Shown here piece after piece: positions 1 through 8,850 of a stretch of DNA of 64,000 bases (position 1 is the first letter of the stretch; each line of letters opens with the position of its first letter). A program made the translations under genes and the position numbers. This DNA comes from Streptomyces sp. ML-6. GTDB lineage: Bacteria; Actinomycetota; Actinomycetes; Streptomycetales; Streptomycetaceae. The DNA is taken from assembly GCF_030116705.1 (NCBI RefSeq), contig NZ_JAOTIK010000001.1, forward strand, positions 3,925,001 through 3,989,000, written 5' to 3'. Under the pieces are notes generated by a model. The model was not told the DNA's origin and searched no databases. It worked only from the letters and a program-made list of their open reading frames with translations.

Positions 1-507
1 CTCAAGCGTGTAGTCGTCGAGGCGCTCACGAGTGCGGGCCAAGGAGGCCCGCATCTTCTCCAGGCGTTCCTCCAGCCGGCTGCGCCGGCCCTCCAGCACA
101 CGCATCCGGACCTCGCGCTCCGTCTGGCCGAAGAAGGCGAAACGGGCCGCGAAGTGCTCGTCCTCCCAGGAGTCGGGACCGGTGTGCGAGAGCAGCTCCT
201 CGAAGTGCTCCTTACCTTCCGCCGTCAGCCGGTAGACGATTTTCGCGCGGCGCCCGGCCAGTGAGGAGGCGGGAGCGGCCACACGGCCGGTGGGTGGCGG
301 GAGGTCGGCGGGAGCGCTCCCCGGTTCCTCGATCAACCAGCCGTTGGCGACCAGCGTCTTGAGGCAGGGATAGAGGGTGCCGTAACTGAAGGCGCGAAAG
401 ATCCCCAGTGAGGTGTTGAGGCGTTTGCGCAGCTCGTACCCATGCATCGGGGATTCACGGAGCAGACCGAGAACGGCGAATTCGAGGATGCCGGAGCGCC
501 TGCTCAA
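1..507 (-). CDS. PadR family transcriptional regulator (3' end beyond window)
   Basis: The reverse strand is open from a TTG at 507-505 to the left edge (169 codons), so the C-terminus is missing. The N-terminus (LSRRSGILEFAVLGLL, then MHGYELRKRLN and GTLYPCLKTL) is the winged-helix signature of PadR regulators. The rest is charged and helical (residues about 120-169, rich in R and E), as expected of the PadR dimerisation helix. TTG was chosen because a GAGGAGG-type ribosome binding site lies 5-10 nt upstream and no ATG precedes the domain. It is divergent from the penicillin-binding protein gene. A perfect palindrome in the shared upstream region (591-613) is a plausible autoregulatory operator. 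PadR proteins usually repress a neighbouring gene in response to a small ligand; the ligand here is unknown. Confidence 0.88.
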   Translation of the reverse strand, partial: MSRRSGILEFAVLGLLRESPMHGYELRKRLNTSLGIFRAFSYGTLYPCLKTLVANGWLIEEPGSAPADLPPPTGRVAAPASSLAGRRAKIVYRLTAEGKEHFEELLSHTGPDSWEDEHFAARFAFFGQTEREVRMRVLEGRRSRLEERLEKMRASLARTRERLDDYTLE

Positions 508-918
508 CTTCGCCTCCTCGTTCTCCGAGTGCTTTCGGGGAACCTCTGAAGCGGTCCCGCGGAACCCTGTGCCGGGCTGATGTACCGAGCTGATGTATCG
601 ACTCGATACATCACGACGATAGATCGGTGACAGCGTTGCGACAAGAGGGGGCATCGTGAACGGCGTCACATCGTGAATTCGTAGGCACCGACTTGCGTTG
701 TTTGAGGTGAAGTTCGGCCCTAGGCGGGTTTTGACCGTGCGTAGTCTGTGCGGCATGCAGACCACCGGGAACCGCGTGACGCCCCCGCGCGTCAGTTTTC
801 GCGGACTAGCCGGACGCACTGCGGGCGGGCCCGTCACCAGGCTGGCCCGTCATTCGGGGGGACCGGATCTCAACTGCCGCTTCCAGGCGCTCTCGCCTGC
901 CCGAGGAGTAGTCGTTCG
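508..918. other. Divergent intergenic region between padR and the PBP gene
   Basis: About 410 bp. It holds the PadR-type palindrome at 591-613 and presumably the promoters of both divergent genes. Open frames reading into the PBP gene from 698 and 748 lack a ribosome binding site and show no conserved content, so they are taken as non-coding. Confidence 0.5.
591..613. promoter_or_regulatory. Inverted repeat, probable PadR operator
   Basis: TGATGTATCG and CGATACATCA form a perfect 10-bp inverted repeat around 3 nt. A degenerate extra copy of the left arm (tgatgtaccg) begins at 579. AT-rich ATGTAT..ATACAT dyads are typical PadR targets, and the site lies about 85 bp upstream of the padR start. 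Assignment to this regulator is inferred from position. Confidence 0.6.
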
Positions 919-3636
919 ATGAGCGAGCACCGTCGCAAAGCGCCGCAGCCACAGGGTGGCGGGCGTGCAGCGGCCAGACGAGCAGCCCAGCGTTCCTCAG
1001 GACGCCGCGCAGCTCCGTCACATGGAGTGACGTCTGAAACACCTTCCGATTCGTACGGCGGACGCGCCGAGGCCAGACGCGCCGCCCAGCGGGGCGGCGG
1101 GAGCCGTCGTGCCGCCGAGGGCGGTGGGGCGGGCCGCGGGGGCGGCGGCCGTCGCCGTGGTGGCGGCGACGGAGGGCCCGAGGAGCCGGGCCGGGGGCGG
1201 GGCCGTGGCGCCCGGCGTCCGGGCAAGAAACGCTTCATCGACTACCCCCGTGCCGACAAGGACGGCTTCCGGCGCTGGGTTCCGTCCTGGAAGCTGGCCT
1301 CCGGCCTCTGCATCGGCTTCCTCGGCCTGCTCATGGGCCTCGCCGGTCTCGCCTACGCGATGGTCGACCAGCCCAAGGTGAACGAGGCCGCGAAGGCGCA
1401 GAACAACGTCTACTACTGGGACGACGGCACGCAGATGGTCGCCACGGGCGGTGAGGTCAACCGTCAGATCATCAACTATGAGCAGATCCCCAAGGCGATG
1501 CGGGACGCCGTCATCTCGGCCGAGAACAAGACCTTCGAGCACGACCGGGGCATCGACCCCATGGGCATCGCCCGAGCCCTGTTCAACATGGCCACCGGGG
1601 GCGAGACGCAGGGTGGTTCCACGATCACCCAGCAGTACGTGAAGAACTCGCGTCTGTCCCAGGAACAGACCCTGAGCCGGAAGTTCCAGGAACTCTTCAT
1701 CACGCTCAAAGTCAACAACAGCATGAAGAAGAATCAGATCATCACGGGCTATCTCAACGTCTCGTACTACGGTCGAGGTGCTTCGGGTCTCCAGGCGGCG
1801 GCCCGTACGTACTACGGCAAGGACGCGATAGACCTGAATCCGAGCGAGTGCGCGTTCCTGGCGACGCTGCTCAAGGGTGCGTCCTACTACGACCCGGCGG
1901 GCGCTCCCGATGTCGACCCCGAGCAGGCGACCAAGGAACTGAACACCGAGCGGGCCAAGAAGCGCTGGAAGTGGATCCTCGACGAAGAGGTGAAGGACGG
2001 CCGCCTCTCGAAGACGGAGCGCGCCAAGTACACCGAGTTCCCGATGCCCAAGCCGCCGCGGAAGAACGCCCAGCTGGGCGGCCAGATCGGTTACCTGGTC
2101 GACCTCGCCAAGAAGTCCTTCCTCAACAACAACGACCGTGGCATCACCGCGGACATGCTGGCCCAGGGCGGCTACGAGATCCACACCACCTTCAACAAGA
2201 AGAAGGTCGAGCAGCTCGAAGCCGCGGTCCAGAAGGTCTACGACAGCAAGATCAAGCCGAAGGAACGCCCGAAGACGGACACCCACGTCCAGTTCGGCGG
2301 CGGGTCGGTGGATCCCAAGACCGGGGCCATCGTGGCGATCTACGGCGGTCAGGACGCGACCAAGCACTTCACCAACAACGCGGATCCGACAGGTGCGCAG
2401 GTCGGTTCGACCTTCAAGCCCTTCGTGCTCGCGGCGGCGATGCAGTACGGCAAGCGCGACCCCTCGCTCGGCGAGGAGCAGGACGATTCGCAGCGCACGA
2501 AGGTCTCGCCGCTCAGCATCTACAACGCCGACGACATGCTGAAGATCAAGAAGTACAACGGCGAGATCTGGACCGACGAGAACGGCAAGGAGTGGCTGCA
2601 GGCCAACGACGGCGGTGAGTCGAGGGGCAACATCACCCTCCGCGAGGCCATGCAGTGGTCCGCCAACTCCCCGTACGTGCAGCTCGGCATGGACGTCGGC
2701 ACCGACAAGGTGAAGGACGTCGCCATGGCCGCGGGGCTCAAGGACGACAACCAGATGGCGGACTCGCACGTGCCGTCGTTCTCCATCGGTACGTCCTCGC
2801 CCAGCGCGATCCGCATGGCCGGCGCGTACGCGACCTTCGCGGCCAGCGGCAAGCAGCGCGAGCCCTACTCGGTCACCGAGGTGAAGCACGGGGGCGAGGT
2901 GATCTACCAGCACAAGGAGGTCGTCAAGAGCGCCTTCGACCCCGCGATCGCCGACAACGTCACCGACGTCCTGAAGAACGTCGTCGACAAGGGCACGGGT
3001 ACCCCCGCGCAGCTCCCCGGCCGGGAAGTGGCGGGCAAGACGGGTACGACGGACGACAACAAGTCCGCCTGGTTCGTCGGCTACACGCCGCAGCTGTCCA
3101 CGGCCATCAGCATGTACCGGCTCGACGACGACGCGAACAACAAGAACCGCGCGTTCGAGAAGATGTACGGCACGGGTGGCGAGCGGACGATCCACGGTGC
3201 CTCGTTCCCGGCGCAGATCTGGCACGACTACATGGTCGACGCGATGAAGGGGAAGAAGGCCATCGCCTTCCCCGAGCCGGGACCGATCGGTGACAAGGTC
3301 TACGGCGGCGGCGCGCAGAGCCCCAAGCCGACGCCCACCAAGGAAGTGACGCCCACGCCGACCAAGACGGAGACCGAGACGCCTCCGGCGAGCACGAGCC
3401 CGTCGCCCAACCCGACCGGGAGCTGCGACACCTGGGACTGGGACTGCCAGCACAACAACGGCGGTACCAACAGCGGTGCGAACGGTGCGAACGGCGGGGA
3501 CTCGGGCGACACCGGAGGCTTCCCGAGCACGTCTCCCTCGCCACCGAACGGCGGCGGTGACAACAACGGCGGGGCCGGAAACGGCGGCAACGGCAACGGG
3601 GCGAACGGCGGATTCATCGCCGGACCGGCCGGATAG
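919..3636 (+). CDS. Class A bifunctional penicillin-binding protein (transglycosylase/transpeptidase)
   Basis: A 905-aa membrane-anchored enzyme that polymerises lipid II into glycan strands and cross-links stem peptides outside the membrane. Order of parts: a basic Ala/Arg/Gly-rich cytoplasmic tail with two copies of an RAxARRAAQR motif (about 1-110), one membrane segment (about 123-146), a GT51 domain with the catalytic Glu in AENKTF (about 202) and GGSTITQQ (about 232), then a transpeptidase domain with the active-site Ser in STFK (about 497), SAN (about 581) and KTGTT (about 707). The C-terminal 120 residues are Pro/Thr then Gly/Asn rich, probably a disordered cell-wall linker. ATG 919 was chosen because GAGGAG lies about 12 nt upstream; an upstream in-frame ATG at 748 would add 57 unsupported residues. 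All catalytic motifs are intact. It is followed by a strong terminator. Confidence 0.95.
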   Translation: MSEHRRKAPQPQGGGRAAARRAAQRSSGRRAAPSHGVTSETPSDSYGGRAEARRAAQRGGGSRRAAEGGGAGRGGGGRRRGGGDGGPEEPGRGRGRGARRPGKKRFIDYPRADKDGFRRWVPSWKLASGLCIGFLGLLMGLAGLAYAMVDQPKVNEAAKAQNNVYYWDDGTQMVATGGEVNRQIINYEQIPKAMRDAVISAENKTFEHDRGIDPMGIARALFNMATGGETQGGSTITQQYVKNSRLSQEQTLSRKFQELFITLKVNNSMKKNQIITGYLNVSYYGRGASGLQAAARTYYGKDAIDLNPSECAFLATLLKGASYYDPAGAPDVDPEQATKELNTERAKKRWKWILDEEVKDGRLSKTERAKYTEFPMPKPPRKNAQLGGQIGYLVDLAKKSFLNNNDRGITADMLAQGGYEIHTTFNKKKVEQLEAAVQKVYDSKIKPKERPKTDTHVQFGGGSVDPKTGAIVAIYGGQDATKHFTNNADPTGAQVGSTFKPFVLAAAMQYGKRDPSLGEEQDDSQRTKVSPLSIYNADDMLKIKKYNGEIWTDENGKEWLQANDGGESRGNITLREAMQWSANSPYVQLGMDVGTDKVKDVAMAAGLKDDNQMADSHVPSFSIGTSSPSAIRMAGAYATFAASGKQREPYSVTEVKHGGEVIYQHKEVVKSAFDPAIADNVTDVLKNVVDKGTGTPAQLPGREVAGKTGTTDDNKSAWFVGYTPQLSTAISMYRLDDDANNKNRAFEKMYGTGGERTIHGASFPAQIWHDYMVDAMKGKKAIAFPEPGPIGDKVYGGGAQSPKPTPTKEVTPTPTKTETETPPASTSPSPNPTGSCDTWDWDCQHNNGGTNSGANGANGGDSGDTGGFPSTSPSPPNGGGDNNGGAGNGGNGNGANGGFIAGPAG

Positions 3637-3666
3637 CCCCCGCCGGGGCCGCAGGGCCGACCGGCA

Positions 3667-3704
3667 GTGAGGGCCGCCGCACCCCGGGGTGCGGCGGCCC
3701 TCAC
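3667..3704 (+). terminator. Terminator after the PBP gene
   Basis: A perfect palindrome with 19-bp arms and essentially no loop, followed by CGTTTT. It lies 30 bp after the PBP stop codon and before the next start, so it separates the two genes. Confidence 0.85.
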
Positions 3705-3729
3705 CGTTTTCACGGGCACGTACGGCAGT

Positions 3730-5238
3730 ATGAGCGGCATGCCGAGCGCAGAAGACACGAGTGTGCACCAGCCTCAGGAACAGCCTGTCGTACGGCCCAC
3801 GCACCAGGACAGGATCGCCGAGGCCGGCAGCGAGCTGATCGGCGGACGCTCGGGGCGCTGGGCGAGACTCGGCGGCACGACGCTCACACCCGTGGCCGTT
3901 GTCGCGCTGGTGGCCCTCGGGATGTTCGCGCTGGGCATGGTGCAGAAGCTGCCCTGCTACAACTGGGCCTGGTTCAGGGGAGCGGGCTCGCAATACACCC
4001 ACGCCTGCTACTCGGACATCCCGCACCTCTACGTGGGCCGCGGTTTCTCCGAGGGTCTCGTGCCGTACTTCGACCGGCTGCCCGGCGACATGCAGTACCT
4101 GGAGTACCCCGTGCTGACGGGGGTGTTCATGCAGGTCGCGTCCTGGCTGACGCCGGACGGGTCGATCCAGTACCGCGAGCAGATGTACTGGATGGTCAAC
4201 GCGGGCATGCTGATGATCTGCGCCGTGATCATCGCCGTCTGCGTCGCCCGCACGCACCGGCGCCGCCCCTGGGACGCGCTGCTGGTCGCCCTCGCTCCGG
4301 CCTTCGCGCTCACCGCCACGATCAACTGGGACCTGCTGGCCATCGCGCTGACGGCCGCGGGGATGCTCATGTGGTCCCGGGGCCGGGCCCTGGCGTTCGG
4401 CGTCCTCATCGGGCTCGCCACGGCCGCCAAGCTCTATCCCGTGTTCCTGCTGGGGCCAGTGTTCGTCCTGTGCTGGCGGGCGGGCAAATGGCGGGAGTTC
4501 GGCACGGCCACGTTCGGGGCGGCGGTGTCCTGGCTGGTGGTGAACCTGCCGGTGATGGTCTTCGCGCCCGAGGGGTGGAAGAAGTTCTACACGTTCAGCG
4601 AGGAACGGGGCATCGACTTCGGTTCCTTCTGGCTGATCATTACGCAGCGCACCGGCGAGAGCATCGAGGTGTCGACCGTCAACACCGTCTCGACCCTGGT
4701 GACGGTCCTGCTGTGCGCGGGCGTCGGCGCGCTGACCCTGATGACACCGCGCAGGCCGCGCTTCGCGCAGCTCGCCTTCCTCGTCGTCGCGGCGTTCATC
4801 CTCGTCAACAAGGTCTACTCGCCGCAGTACGTGCTGTGGCTGATTCCCCTGGCCGCCCTGGCCCGGCCGCGCTGGCGCGATTTCCTGATCTGGCAGGCGT
4901 GCGAGGTCATGTACTTCCTGGGGATCTGGATGTACCTCGCGTACACGACGAGCGGCGACAAGCACCAGGGGCTGCCCACGGAGGGGTACCAGCTGGCGAT
5001 CGCCCTGCACCTGCTGGGCACGCTGTACCTATGCGCCGTCGTCGTACGGGACATCCTCGTGCCGGAGCGGGACGTCGTACGGCTCGACGGGTCGGACGAC
5101 CCGTCCGGCGGGGTTCTCGACGGGGCCCCGGACGCGTTCGTGCTGGGCCGGGCGGTCCGGCCGTCGCGGTACGCACATCCCGGGGCCGAGGCACCGAGGG
5201 TGGAGTGGGGCGCGACGCGGGGGCCGGCCGAGGACTGA
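3730..5238 (+). CDS. GT87-like polytopic membrane glycosyltransferase
   Basis: A 502-aa protein with many hydrophobic segments from about residue 55 (VAVVALVALGMFALGMV) to about 450, resembling the DUF2029/GT87 family of polyprenyl-phosphate-sugar-dependent mannosyltransferases of actinobacteria. The first extracytoplasmic loop carries YSDIPHLYVGRGF and MQYLEYPVLTG, an acidic patch typical of GT-C folds. ATG 3730 was taken because the in-frame sequence upstream is the PBP terminator; ATG 3739 is also possible and neither has a strong ribosome binding site. The C-terminal 60 residues are hydrophilic. Placement between a PBP and FemX suggests a role in the envelope (glycolipid or cell-wall glycan), but donor and acceptor cannot be read from the sequence. 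Confidence 0.8.
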   Translation: MSGMPSAEDTSVHQPQEQPVVRPTHQDRIAEAGSELIGGRSGRWARLGGTTLTPVAVVALVALGMFALGMVQKLPCYNWAWFRGAGSQYTHACYSDIPHLYVGRGFSEGLVPYFDRLPGDMQYLEYPVLTGVFMQVASWLTPDGSIQYREQMYWMVNAGMLMICAVIIAVCVARTHRRRPWDALLVALAPAFALTATINWDLLAIALTAAGMLMWSRGRALAFGVLIGLATAAKLYPVFLLGPVFVLCWRAGKWREFGTATFGAAVSWLVVNLPVMVFAPEGWKKFYTFSEERGIDFGSFWLIITQRTGESIEVSTVNTVSTLVTVLLCAGVGALTLMTPRRPRFAQLAFLVVAAFILVNKVYSPQYVLWLIPLAALARPRWRDFLIWQACEVMYFLGIWMYLAYTTSGDKHQGLPTEGYQLAIALHLLGTLYLCAVVVRDILVPERDVVRLDGSDDPSGGVLDGAPDAFVLGRAVRPSRYAHPGAEAPRVEWGATRGPAED

Positions 5239-5288
5239 GGACGGACCGGCCCCGGGGAAACGTCCGTTCCCGGGGCCGGTCCGTCCTC
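5237..5288. terminator. Bidirectional terminator between convergent genes
   Basis: A long inverted repeat (about 22-bp arms, 7-nt loop) lies between the converging glycosyltransferase and alanine-racemase-like genes and overlaps the stop codon region of the first. It can serve both strands. Confidence 0.85.
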
Positions 5289-5289
5289 G

Positions 5290-6321
5290 TCAGCGGTCGA
5301 CCAGGCGGTCGAACTGGGTGGTGGTGTGGCGCAGGTGGGCCACCAGCTCGTCGCCCACCTTCGGCTCCTGCGCGTCCGCCGGGACGAACAGGATCGACAC
5401 CTGCATGTGCGGCGGCTCGGCGAACCAGCGCTGCTTGCCCGCCCAGACGAACGGCGACAGGTTGCGGTTGACGGTGGCCAGGCCCGCGCGGGCGACGCCC
5501 TTGGCCCGCGGCATCACGCCGTGCAGGGCCTTCGGGGCCTCCAGACCCACCCCGTGCGACGTGCCGCCGGCGACGACCACCAGCCAGCCGTCCGAGGCGG
5601 CCTTCTGCTGTCGGTAGCCGAAGCGGTCCCCCTTGGCGACGCGTGTGACGTCCAGGACGGACCCCCGGTACTCCGTCGCCTCGTGGTCGCCGAGCCACAG
5701 CCGGGTGCCGATACGGGCGCGGAAACGGGTCTGCGGGAACTGCTGCTGGAGCCGGCCCAGCTCCTCGGCGCGCAGATGGCTGACGAACATGGTGTGCAGC
5801 GGCAGCCGGGCCGCGCGCAGCCGATCCATCCAGGCGATGACCTCCTCGACCGCGTCCGAGCCGTCCGTGCGGTCCAGCGGGAGGTGCAGGGCGAAGCCCT
5901 CGAGCCGTACGTCCTCGATGGCGGCGTGCAGCTGCCCGAGTTCCTCCTCCTTGACGCCGTGGCGCTTCATCGAGCTCATGCACTCGATGACGACCCGTGC
6001 GCCCACCAGGGCGTGCACACCGTCCACGGAGGAGACGGACCGGATGACGCGGTCGGGCAGCGGCACCGGCTCCTCGCCCCGGCGGAACGGGGTGAGGACC
6101 AGGAGGTCGCCGCTGAACCAGTCCTTGACGCGGGCGGCCTCGTAGGTGGTGCCGACGGCGAGCATGTCGGAGCCGAAACGGATGGCCTCCTCGGCCAGCC
6201 GCTCGTGACCGAAGCCGTATCCGTTGCCCTTGCAGACCGGGATGAGGCCGGGGAACTGGTCGAGGACGGATTTCTGGTGCGCCCGCCAGCGCGCGGTGTC
6301 GACGTAGAGGGAGAGCGCCAT
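5290..6321 (-). CDS. Alanine racemase-like PLP protein
   Basis: A 343-aa protein with the fold-type III PLP barrel signature VCKGNGYGFGHERLA (about residues 29-43), in which the Lys is the expected Schiff-base residue, as in KADAYGHG of alanine racemase. The C-terminal part (RIGTRLWLGD onward) matches the racemase beta domain. It is somewhat shorter than usual Alr and diverges around the motif, so substrate specificity may differ; the genuine alr of Streptomyces lies elsewhere. It sits 160 bp downstream of femX on the same strand and probably shares its transcript, which suggests a role in peptidoglycan precursor metabolism. That role is inferred from context only. Confidence 0.82.
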   Translation of the reverse strand: MALSLYVDTARWRAHQKSVLDQFPGLIPVCKGNGYGFGHERLAEEAIRFGSDMLAVGTTYEAARVKDWFSGDLLVLTPFRRGEEPVPLPDRVIRSVSSVDGVHALVGARVVIECMSSMKRHGVKEEELGQLHAAIEDVRLEGFALHLPLDRTDGSDAVEEVIAWMDRLRAARLPLHTMFVSHLRAEELGRLQQQFPQTRFRARIGTRLWLGDHEATEYRGSVLDVTRVAKGDRFGYRQQKAASDGWLVVVAGGTSHGVGLEAPKALHGVMPRAKGVARAGLATVNRNLSPFVWAGKQRWFAEPPHMQVSILFVPADAQEPKVGDELVAHLRHTTTQFDRLVDR

Positions 6322-6481
6322 GGCCGGTCCGGAACCTTTCTGGTGGCTGCGATGTGTCAGCGGTGCGCGGAGCCTGCCCGGGGGCCGCCCGCGGTGGTCG
6401 CTGGAGGGTGGGTCGGTGGAGGAACTGTCGCGATGCCCATTGAAACGAACGAAACCGGCTTCGTCAGCGGGGCGACGGGGA

Positions 6482-7600
6482 TCAGCGCCGGGACATGTAG
6501 ATGTCGAGCGCCTTGTGGAGCAGCTTGTTGAGCGGGAAGTCCCACTCGCCGAGGTACTCGGCGGCCTGCCCGCCGGTGCCGACCTTGAACTGGATGAGGC
6601 CGAAGAGGTGGTCGGTCTCGTCCAGCGAGTCGGAGATGCCGCGCAGGTCGTAGACGGTGGCGCCCATGGCGTACGCGTCGCGCAGCATCCGCCACTGCAT
6701 CGCGTTCGAGGGCCGGACCTCGCGCTTGTGGTTGGCGGACGCCCCGTAGGAGTACCAGACGTGCCCGCCGACGATCAGCATCGTCGCGGCGGCGACGTTC
6801 TCGCCCTCGTGACGGGCGAAGTACAGCCGCATCCGGTTGGGGTCCTCGTTGTTGAGGGTCGTCCACATGCGCTGGAAGTAGGCCAGCGGACGCGGCCGGA
6901 AGCGGTCGCGCTCCGCGGTGATCTCGTAGAGCCGCTGCCACTCGGCGAGGTCCCCGTAACCGCCCTGGACGACCTCGACGCCGGCCTTCTCAGCCTTCTT
7001 GATGTTGCGGCGCCACAGCTGGTTGAAGCCCTTGTGGACGTCTTCGAGCGACCGGTTCGCCAGCGGCACCTGGAAGATGTAGCGGGGCTGTACGTCACCG
7101 AAGCCGGCGCCGCCGTCCTCGCCCTGCTGCCAGCCCATCTTCCGCAGCCTGTCCGCCACCTCGAAGGCCTGGGGCTCGATGTGGGTGGCCTTGACGTCGC
7201 GCAGCCGCTTCACTTCCGGGTCCTGGATGCCCGACTTGATCGCGGCCGCGTCCCAGCGGCGGATGACGACGGGCGGGCCCATCTTCACGGAGAAGGCGCC
7301 CTGCTGCTTGAGGTGCGCCAGCATCGGACGGAGCCAGTCGTCCAGGTTCGGGGCGAACCAGTCGATGACCGGGCCCTCGGGCAGGTAGGCGAGGTACCGC
7401 TTGATCTTGGGAAGCTGCCGGTAGAGCACCAGGCCGACGCCGACCAGCTGCCCCTCCTTGCTGAACCAGCCGAGGCTCTCCGAGCGCCACTCGGCCTTCA
7501 CGTCCGCCCACGCCGGAACCTGCATGTGACTCGCCGCGGGCAGACTCTGGATGTACGCCAGATGCTGCTCTCGGCTGATGGTCCTCAGGGTCAGGCTCAT
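6482..7600 (-). CDS. femX: FemX-type peptidoglycan bridge aminoacyltransferase (FemAB family)
   Basis: A 372-aa FemAB-family ligase with two GNAT-like halves. Recognisable segments are PAWADVKAEWRSESLGWF (N-terminal), YIFQVPLANRSLEDVHKGFNQLWRRNIKKAEKAGVEV in the middle, and GGHVWYSYGASANHKREVRPSNAMQWRMLRDAYAMGATVYDLRGIS, the conserved FemAB core that precedes a terminal glycine-rich segment. These enzymes use aminoacyl-tRNA to add the interpeptide bridge. In Streptomyces, which have LL-DAP and a single-Gly bridge, the homologue at this locus is FemX, which attaches glycine to lipid II. It is followed by the alanine-racemase-like gene. The start ATG at 7600 fits homologue length. Confidence 0.88.
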   Translation of the reverse strand: MSLTLRTISREQHLAYIQSLPAASHMQVPAWADVKAEWRSESLGWFSKEGQLVGVGLVLYRQLPKIKRYLAYLPEGPVIDWFAPNLDDWLRPMLAHLKQQGAFSVKMGPPVVIRRWDAAAIKSGIQDPEVKRLRDVKATHIEPQAFEVADRLRKMGWQQGEDGGAGFGDVQPRYIFQVPLANRSLEDVHKGFNQLWRRNIKKAEKAGVEVVQGGYGDLAEWQRLYEITAERDRFRPRPLAYFQRMWTTLNNEDPNRMRLYFARHEGENVAAATMLIVGGHVWYSYGASANHKREVRPSNAMQWRMLRDAYAMGATVYDLRGISDSLDETDHLFGLIQFKVGTGGQAAEYLGEWDFPLNKLLHKALDIYMSRR

Positions 7601-7786
7601 GCGGGGCGCTCCTCGGCAGGTGTGTCCCCATGGGTCAGGGGCTCCGGCTCTCGCGCCGAAGCCTACTGTGACCGCGAAGCGCGCCGTCCGGCCCTATGGG
7701 GCCTTTTCGCTCCGCCACCGGCGGGGCACGGGGCGCCGGAACCCGCGCAGGGAGCGGTGCGGGGCCCGGAGGAGGACCCCGCGCAG

Positions 7787-7826
7787 GGAGCGGTGCAGGG
7801 TCCAGGGGAGGACCCTGCACCGCTCC
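7787..7826 (-). terminator. Terminator between the small membrane protein gene and femX
   Basis: Perfect 17-bp arms separated by 6 nt. Part of the left arm is repeated just upstream (about 7747-7786), so the region holds a duplicated GCGCAGGGAGCGGTGC segment. It would end transcription from the gene at 7896-8210. Confidence 0.7.
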
Positions 7827-7895
7827 AGGTGTCCGGTTGCGGCTCCCGCGGCTGTCGTGACGAACCCGACCCCGTCTGCCGGGGCCCGTCGTCCG

Positions 7896-8210
7896 TCAGC
7901 CCACCACGCCGCCGAAGAGGCCGCCGTGGGCCATGCCCAGGAAGAAGCCGATGGCGGAGGCGCCGAGGCCGATGATCAGCGGGAATCTCTCGCGCGTGGT
8001 CGCCGAGATGTACTGCCCGTAGGCACCCGTGAGGATGCCGATGAGCCCCGCCCAGGAACTGATCAGGTGGAGGTGGTGGAACATCGCCGTCACGAAGGCG
8101 AGCGCCCCCAGGGCCAGGGTCACGACGACCAGGATGTTCTGGAGCGGATGGGACTTGCCGTCGGTGGCGAAGAGCGAGACGGGGGGACGGGGTCGTACTG
8201 CCTGTGCCAT
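7896..8210 (-). CDS. Small membrane protein of unknown function
   Basis: A 104-aa protein with three hydrophobic segments: NILVVVTLALGALAFVTAMF, SSWAGLIGILTGAYGQYI and FPLIIGLGASAIGFFLGMAHGGLFGGVVG. The ATG at 8210 is preceded at good spacing by AGGAGGTG, which rules out the longer frame from 8288. It sits between femX and the divergent rpsF operon. No function is known to me; the conserved location suggests a core Streptomyces gene. Confidence 0.75.
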   Translation of the reverse strand: MAQAVRPRPPVSLFATDGKSHPLQNILVVVTLALGALAFVTAMFHHLHLISSWAGLIGILTGAYGQYISATTRERFPLIIGLGASAIGFFLGMAHGGLFGGVVG

Positions 8211-8441
8211 GGAGCACCTCCTGGCCGAAAGGCGGCGCCTCGTGGCGCCGCTCACACCCGATGTGTCCAGATTGCGTCTCCTGACCACCGGATTTCAACC
8301 GGAAGCGGTTGTGCGGGTACTCTGTACGGTCTGCACCGGTGTCTGCCCAGGCCAGCACGTCGACTTCCTCGTGATCGAGGGCGCTGTCAGTGGCGGCTGT
8401 TCTGCTCGGGGACACTGTTGCTCACGCATCACGACCCTCCT

Positions 8442-8460
8442 GCCACGGAACGACCGTGGC
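8442..8460 (+). promoter_or_regulatory. Hairpin in the rpsF leader
   Basis: GCCACGG and CCGTGGC form a 7-bp stem with a 5-nt loop, ending 10 nt before the rpsF ribosome binding site. Many bacterial rpsF leaders carry a hairpin with an exposed CCG bound by the S6:S18 complex for feedback control. This hairpin contains CCG, but the diagnostic bulge cannot be confirmed by eye. Confidence 0.35.
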
Positions 8461-8488
8461 CGCTGAGTCCAAAGGAGGTGGGTTTTAC

Positions 8489-8779
8489 ATGCGTCACTAC
8501 GAGGTGATGGTCATCCTCGACCCCGATCTCGAGGAGCGCGCTGTCTCCCCGCTGATCGAGAACTTCCTCTCCGTCGTCCGTGAGGGCAACGGAAAGGTCG
8601 AGAAGGTCGACACCTGGGGCCGTCGTCGTCTCGCTTACGAGATCAAGAAGAAGCCCGAGGGCATCTACTCGGTCATCGACCTGCAGGCCGAGCCTGCGGT
8701 CGTCAAGGAGCTCGACCGCCAGATGAACCTGAACGAGTCGGTCCTCCGGACCAAGGTCCTCCGTCCCGAGATCCACTGA
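8489..8779 (+). CDS. rpsF: 30S ribosomal protein S6
   Basis: A 96-aa protein starting [19 protein letters not shown], with [27 protein letters not shown], the S6 beta-sheet core that pairs with S18 in the 30S platform. The start is fixed by AAAGGAGGTG at 8471-8480, 8 nt upstream. It is the first gene of rpsF-ssb-rpsR-rplI. Length and motifs are complete. Confidence 0.98.
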   Translation: MRHYEVMVILDPDLEERAVSPLIENFLSVVREGNGKVEKVDTWGRRRLAYEIKKKPEGIYSVIDLQAEPAVVKELDRQMNLNESVLRTKVLRPEIH

Positions 8780-8850
8780 GCGTCTAGCTCAGAGGTCATC
8801 GGGTTCGAGTAGCAAGCAGCCAGAAGCAATCCCCGCCGAGAGGTTCATCC

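Noticed and set aside
1018..5010. A 1330-codon reverse open frame opposite the PBP and glycosyltransferase genes
   Set aside because: It is antisense to two well-supported genes and reads low-complexity R, G, H and V-rich sequence. Long open antisense frames are expected from GC-rich third positions.
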